A DNA stretch of 64,000 nucleotides from Sinonovacula constricta (Eukaryota > Mollusca > Bivalvia > Cardiida > Solecurtidae): contig CM017562.1 of the NCBI GenBank assembly GCA_007844125.1, positions 59,899,029 to 59,963,028 of the forward strand, written 5' to 3'. The position numbers were made by a program, and so were the translations under genes. Positions 60,890-64,000 of this stretch are shown in pieces; position 1 is the stretch's first letter; each line of letters opens with the position of its first letter. A model generated the notes under the pieces. That model worked only from the letters and a program-made list of their open reading frames with translations. It made no database searches and had not been told where the DNA came from.

Positions 60890-62870
60890 AGAGCTCCCAA
60901 CCTAAGCCAGATCAGACAGCTCTAAGCTCCTAGACTAGACCTGATCAGACAGCTCCCAGACTAGGCCTGATCAGACAGCTCCTAGCCTTAGCCTGATCTG
61001 ACAGTTCCCAGACTAGGCCTGATCAGACAGCTCCTAGCCTTAGCCTGATCAGACAGTTCCCAGACTAGGCCTGATCAGACAGCTCCTAGCCTTAGCCTGA
61101 TCAGACAGTTCCCAGACTAGGCCTGATTAGATAGCTCCTAGCCTTAGCCTAGCCTTATCAGACAGATAGCTCCCAGACTAGACCTGATCAGACAGCTCCC
61201 AGACTAGGCCTGATCAGACAGCTCCTAGCCTTAGCCTGATCTGACAGTTCCCAGACTAGGCCTGATCAGACAGCTCCTAGCCTTAGCCTGATCAGACAGT
61301 TCCCAGACTAGGCCTGATCAGACAGCTCCTAGCCTTAGCCTGATCAGACAGTTCCCAGAATAGGCCTGATTAGACAGCTCCTAGCCTTAGCCTAGCCTTA
61401 TCAGACAGATAGCTCCCAGACTAGACCTGACCAGACAGTTCCCAGACTAGACCTGATCAGACAGCTCCCAGACTAGGCCTGATCAGACAGCTCCTAGCCT
61501 TAGCCTGATCACACAGCTCCCAGACTAGGCCTGATCAGACAGCTCCTAGCCTTAGCCTGATCAGACAGTTTCCAGACTAGGCCTGATCAGACAGCTCCTA
61601 GCCTTAGCCTAGCCTTATCAGACAGATAGCTCCCAGACTAGGCCTAATCAGGCAGCTCCGAGCATTAGTCTGATCAGACAGCTCCCAACCTTAGTCTGAT
61701 CAGACAGCTCCATACCTAAGCTTGATCAGACATCTCACCACCTTTGCCCAATCAGACAGCTCCCAACCTTAGTCTGATCAGACAGCTCCATACCTAAGCT
61801 TGATCAGACAGCTCACCACCATTGCCCAATCAGACAGCTCCCAATCGAAGCTTGATCAGACAGCTACCTGTCTATGCTTGATCAGACAGCTCCCAACCTA
61901 GGTATGATCAGACAGTGCCAAACCCAAGTCTGGTCAGACAGCCCCCAACCTTAATCTGATCTGATAGCTCCAAACCTAAGCCTGACCATACAGCTTAAAA
62001 CCTTTGCCTGATCAGACAGCTCCCATTAAAAGCTTGATTAGACAGCTTCCAATCTAGGTCTTATGAGACAGCTCTCACTCTAAGCTTGATTAGACAGCTC
62101 TCACCATAAGCCTGAGAAGAGAGCTCCCAGCTTCAGTTGGAACAGACAGCGCCCAGCCTAATCTTACTCAGACAACTCCAAGCCAAAGTTTAATCAGCCA
62201 GTTGAATCAGATAGCTCCTTGTGTATGCCATTTCAGACATCTTCTAGCCATGACCTGATAGGACAGCTCCCAGCCTAAGTCTGATCAGACAGCTCCAAAC
62301 CTTACGTTAGCAGACAGCTTCAAACCTTTGCCTGATCAGACAGCTCCATACTTAACCCTGATCAGACAGCCCCCAATCTTTGCCTGATCAGACAGCTCCC
62401 AACTTTTGCCTTATCAGATAGCTCCCAACCATCGCCTGATCAGACAGTTCATACTTTAGCCTGATTAGACAGCTGCTAACCTTTGCCTTATCTGAGGCTA
62501 ACCTTATTTGCCTTATCGGCCAGCTACACACCTTAGTCTGATTAAACATCTGTCAACCTATGCTTGATCAAACAGCTCCCAACCTAAGCCTGATTAGACA
62601 GTTCCCTGTCTAAGTCTGATCAGACAGCTACCAACCAAAGCCCGATTAGACATTTCCCTGTCTACGTCTGATCAGAAAGCTCCCAACCAAAGTCTGATTT
62701 GACAACTCTCTGTCCAAGTCTGATCAGACAGCTCTCGACCTAAGCCTGATTAGACAACTCCCTGTCCAAGTCTGATCAGACAGCTCTCGACCTAAGCCTG
62801 ATTAGACAGATCTCAGCCTATGTGTAACCATATAGCTCCCAGCCTAAACTAAATCAAAAAGCTCCCAGAC
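60890..62870. repeat. Satellite array with 26 bp monomer and 52 bp dimer
   Basis: The monomer is 'cctgatcagacagctcctag' plus 'ccttag', alternating with 'cctgatcagacagttcccag' plus 'actagg' to make 52 bp dimers. In 61000-61640 the array is regular, and the junction 'cctagccttatcagacagat' recurs at about 61149, 61392 and 61609, giving a higher-order period of about 220-245 bp. From about 61650 to 62870 units are increasingly diverged, keeping 'gatcagacagctcc'. No open frame of note. The 19 bp string CCTGATCAGACAGCTCCCA also occurs, reverse-complemented, in the 28.75 kb array. Confidence 0.92.
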
Positions 62871-63560
62871 AATTTGTGCCTAGAAGGGTAAGAAACAAAG
62901 AAAATGCCAATTGAATCCTCATAATGCCAAGCCATTTTCTTACTGCATTCAATTATTTCAAGATTAAAGAAAGCATATACTAAAGAAGAAAGATTACCAA
63001 TTTAACCTCTAAAACAACATCAAAAAACCGCTATTTCTATCTTAAGAGAGAAAGGTTGTTTCTTATTTAGAATGGTGTTAACATCTCAGAAAGTGCGAGG
63101 TTAGAGTCCTGTGAACTAGTTAAAGCACCCTAGTCAGCTGTTTTGCTGATTGACAATTCCAAGCAGTAACTGTTAGGTTGGGTCTATGTTAGCAATGTAT
63201 CAACCCAGATTTTTTTATCTATTACATTTGACTGCCATGAAAATAACTGTTCCTACTTTTCTCATCAGAATTTGATCAAATCTTTACAGAATTATTATCA
63301 TTAAGTGTGCCACCTCATACTGTCAGGATTTTTGATAGGGTCAAGTAACTGTTAGTACAAAAATTGTTTTCTTTTGTCAATAACATAGGATTTTAATGGG
63401 CATGTATTGCAGCGCTATGCTTATATTATGAAACACTCACTGAAATTTGCACTTTGGGAATGTCAGACATTTTGAGGATATTCAGGATCCTGATACTATG
63501 TGTCCTTTGGTAAATGGTGTTCTGGTTTGTTCTGTTATGTTTGAAGTGATTTCTGTTTTT
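62871..63560. other. Intergenic stretch with family C and family A fragments
   Basis: 63087-63190 is a partial copy of repeat family C ('gtgcgaggttagagtcctgt', 'aagcaccctagtcag', 'attccaagcagtaactgtta'). 63400-63460 is a minus-strand family A tail module ('gtgcaaatttcagtgagtgt'). No gene. Confidence 0.6.
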
Positions 63561-63594
63561 AGCTCACCTGAGCACAACGTGCTCAAGGGGAGCT
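63561..63594. repeat. Hairpin at the start of the terminal repeat module
   Basis: 'agctcacctgagcac' and 'gtgctcaaggggagct' form a stem of about 15 base pairs with a tiny loop and a few mismatches. The hairpin followed by 'cgtccgtcgtccg' is the recognisable beginning of a bivalve-type interspersed repeat. Confidence 0.7.
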
Positions 63595-64000
63595 TTTGTG
63601 ATACCGCTTCGTCCGTCGTCCGGCGTCCGTCGTCAACATTTACCTTGTGAACACACTACAGGCCACAATTTTTATCCAATCTTCATCAAACTTGGTCAGA
63701 ATGTTTGTCTGCATGAAATCTTGGATGAGTTCATTATCTGGTAACCTGGGGTCAAAAAGTAGGTCACTCACGAGGTCAAATTTTAGGAAAAACTTGTGAA
63801 CACAATAGAGACCACATTTATAGCCCAATCTTCACCAAACTTGGTCAGAATGTTTGTCTGCATGAAATCTTGGATGAGTTTGTAACTGGGTCACGTGGGG
63901 TCAAAATGTAGGTCACTAGGTCAAATCTTAGAAAAGGCTTGTGAACACACTAGAGACCACATTTATAGCCCAATCTTCACCAAACTTGGTCAGTATGTTT
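63561..64000 (+). repeat. Interspersed repeat with 145-149 bp modules, cut by window end
   Basis: After the hairpin and a 'cgtccgtcgtccggcgtccg' tract, a module beginning 'cttgtgaacacactacaggc' starts at 63644 and again at 63793 and 63938, each containing 'aacttggtcagaatgtttgt' and 'ctgcatgaaatcttggatga'. Spacings are about 149 and 145 bp. 'aggtcactaggtcaaa' near the module ends resembles nuclear-receptor half-sites, as in the 36.4 kb family. It continues past the window edge. Short frames here are incidental. Confidence 0.8.

Noticed and set aside
28749..62870. CRISPR array (regular repeats at 28.7, 46.3 and 60.9 kb)
   Set aside because: Units are directly adjacent with no unique spacers, no cas genes are present, and the context is eukaryotic.

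Overview
The window looks like nuclear DNA from an invertebrate, most likely a bivalve mollusc. It is AT-rich and has no compact operons or bacterial genes. It is full of satellites, tRNA-derived SINE-like copies, a DIRS-like retroelement, a Ty3/gypsy fragment, a hAT-like transposon and several small inverted-repeat elements. The 36.4 kb and 63.6 kb repeats, with their 'gtgaccttgacct' motifs and 'cgtccgtcgtc' tracts, are of a kind I associate with bivalve genomes. That assignment is inference; no host gene was identified that could settle the species.

Layout. 1-565: copy of a dispersed repeat with a tRNA-like segment. 3.69-7.02 kb: satellite with a 28+30 bp dimeric unit. 9.54-12.66 kb: broken DIRS-like retrotransposon on the minus strand. 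13.74-15.91 kb: satellite with a 54 bp unit. 15.9-28.7 kb: mostly unannotatable AT-rich DNA with SINE-like copies, a duplicated 240 bp repeat and a TTAA-flanked MITE candidate. 28.75-29.89 kb: satellite with a 58 bp unit. 30.25-31.04 kb: Ty3/gypsy RNase H remnant. 36.4-36.97 kb: three 146 bp modules. 39.3-40.3 kb: three tRNA-derived copies. 43.01-44.36 kb: inverted-repeat DNA transposon derivative with a broken zinc-finger ORF. 46.35-51.05 kb: satellite with a 94 bp unit, about 50 copies. 53.15-53.98 kb: TTAA-flanked element. 54.09-58.36 kb: nearly complete hAT-like transposon with a three-exon transposase gene. 58.37-59.13 kb: more copies of the dispersed repeat seen at 1-565. 60.89-62.87 kb: satellite with a 26/52 bp unit. 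63.56 kb to the end: another family of about 145 bp modules.

The five satellite arrays together fill about 13 kb, roughly a fifth of the window. The 28.8 kb and 60.9 kb arrays share a 19 bp core in opposite orientation. The only large protein-coding content belongs to mobile elements. The best preserved is the hAT-like transposase: its splice sites, stop and polyadenylation signal can all be read, and it is broken by only one in-frame stop and one extra base. Most long open frames elsewhere are by-products of tandem repetition. All boundaries were read by eye; copy numbers and identities are estimates.
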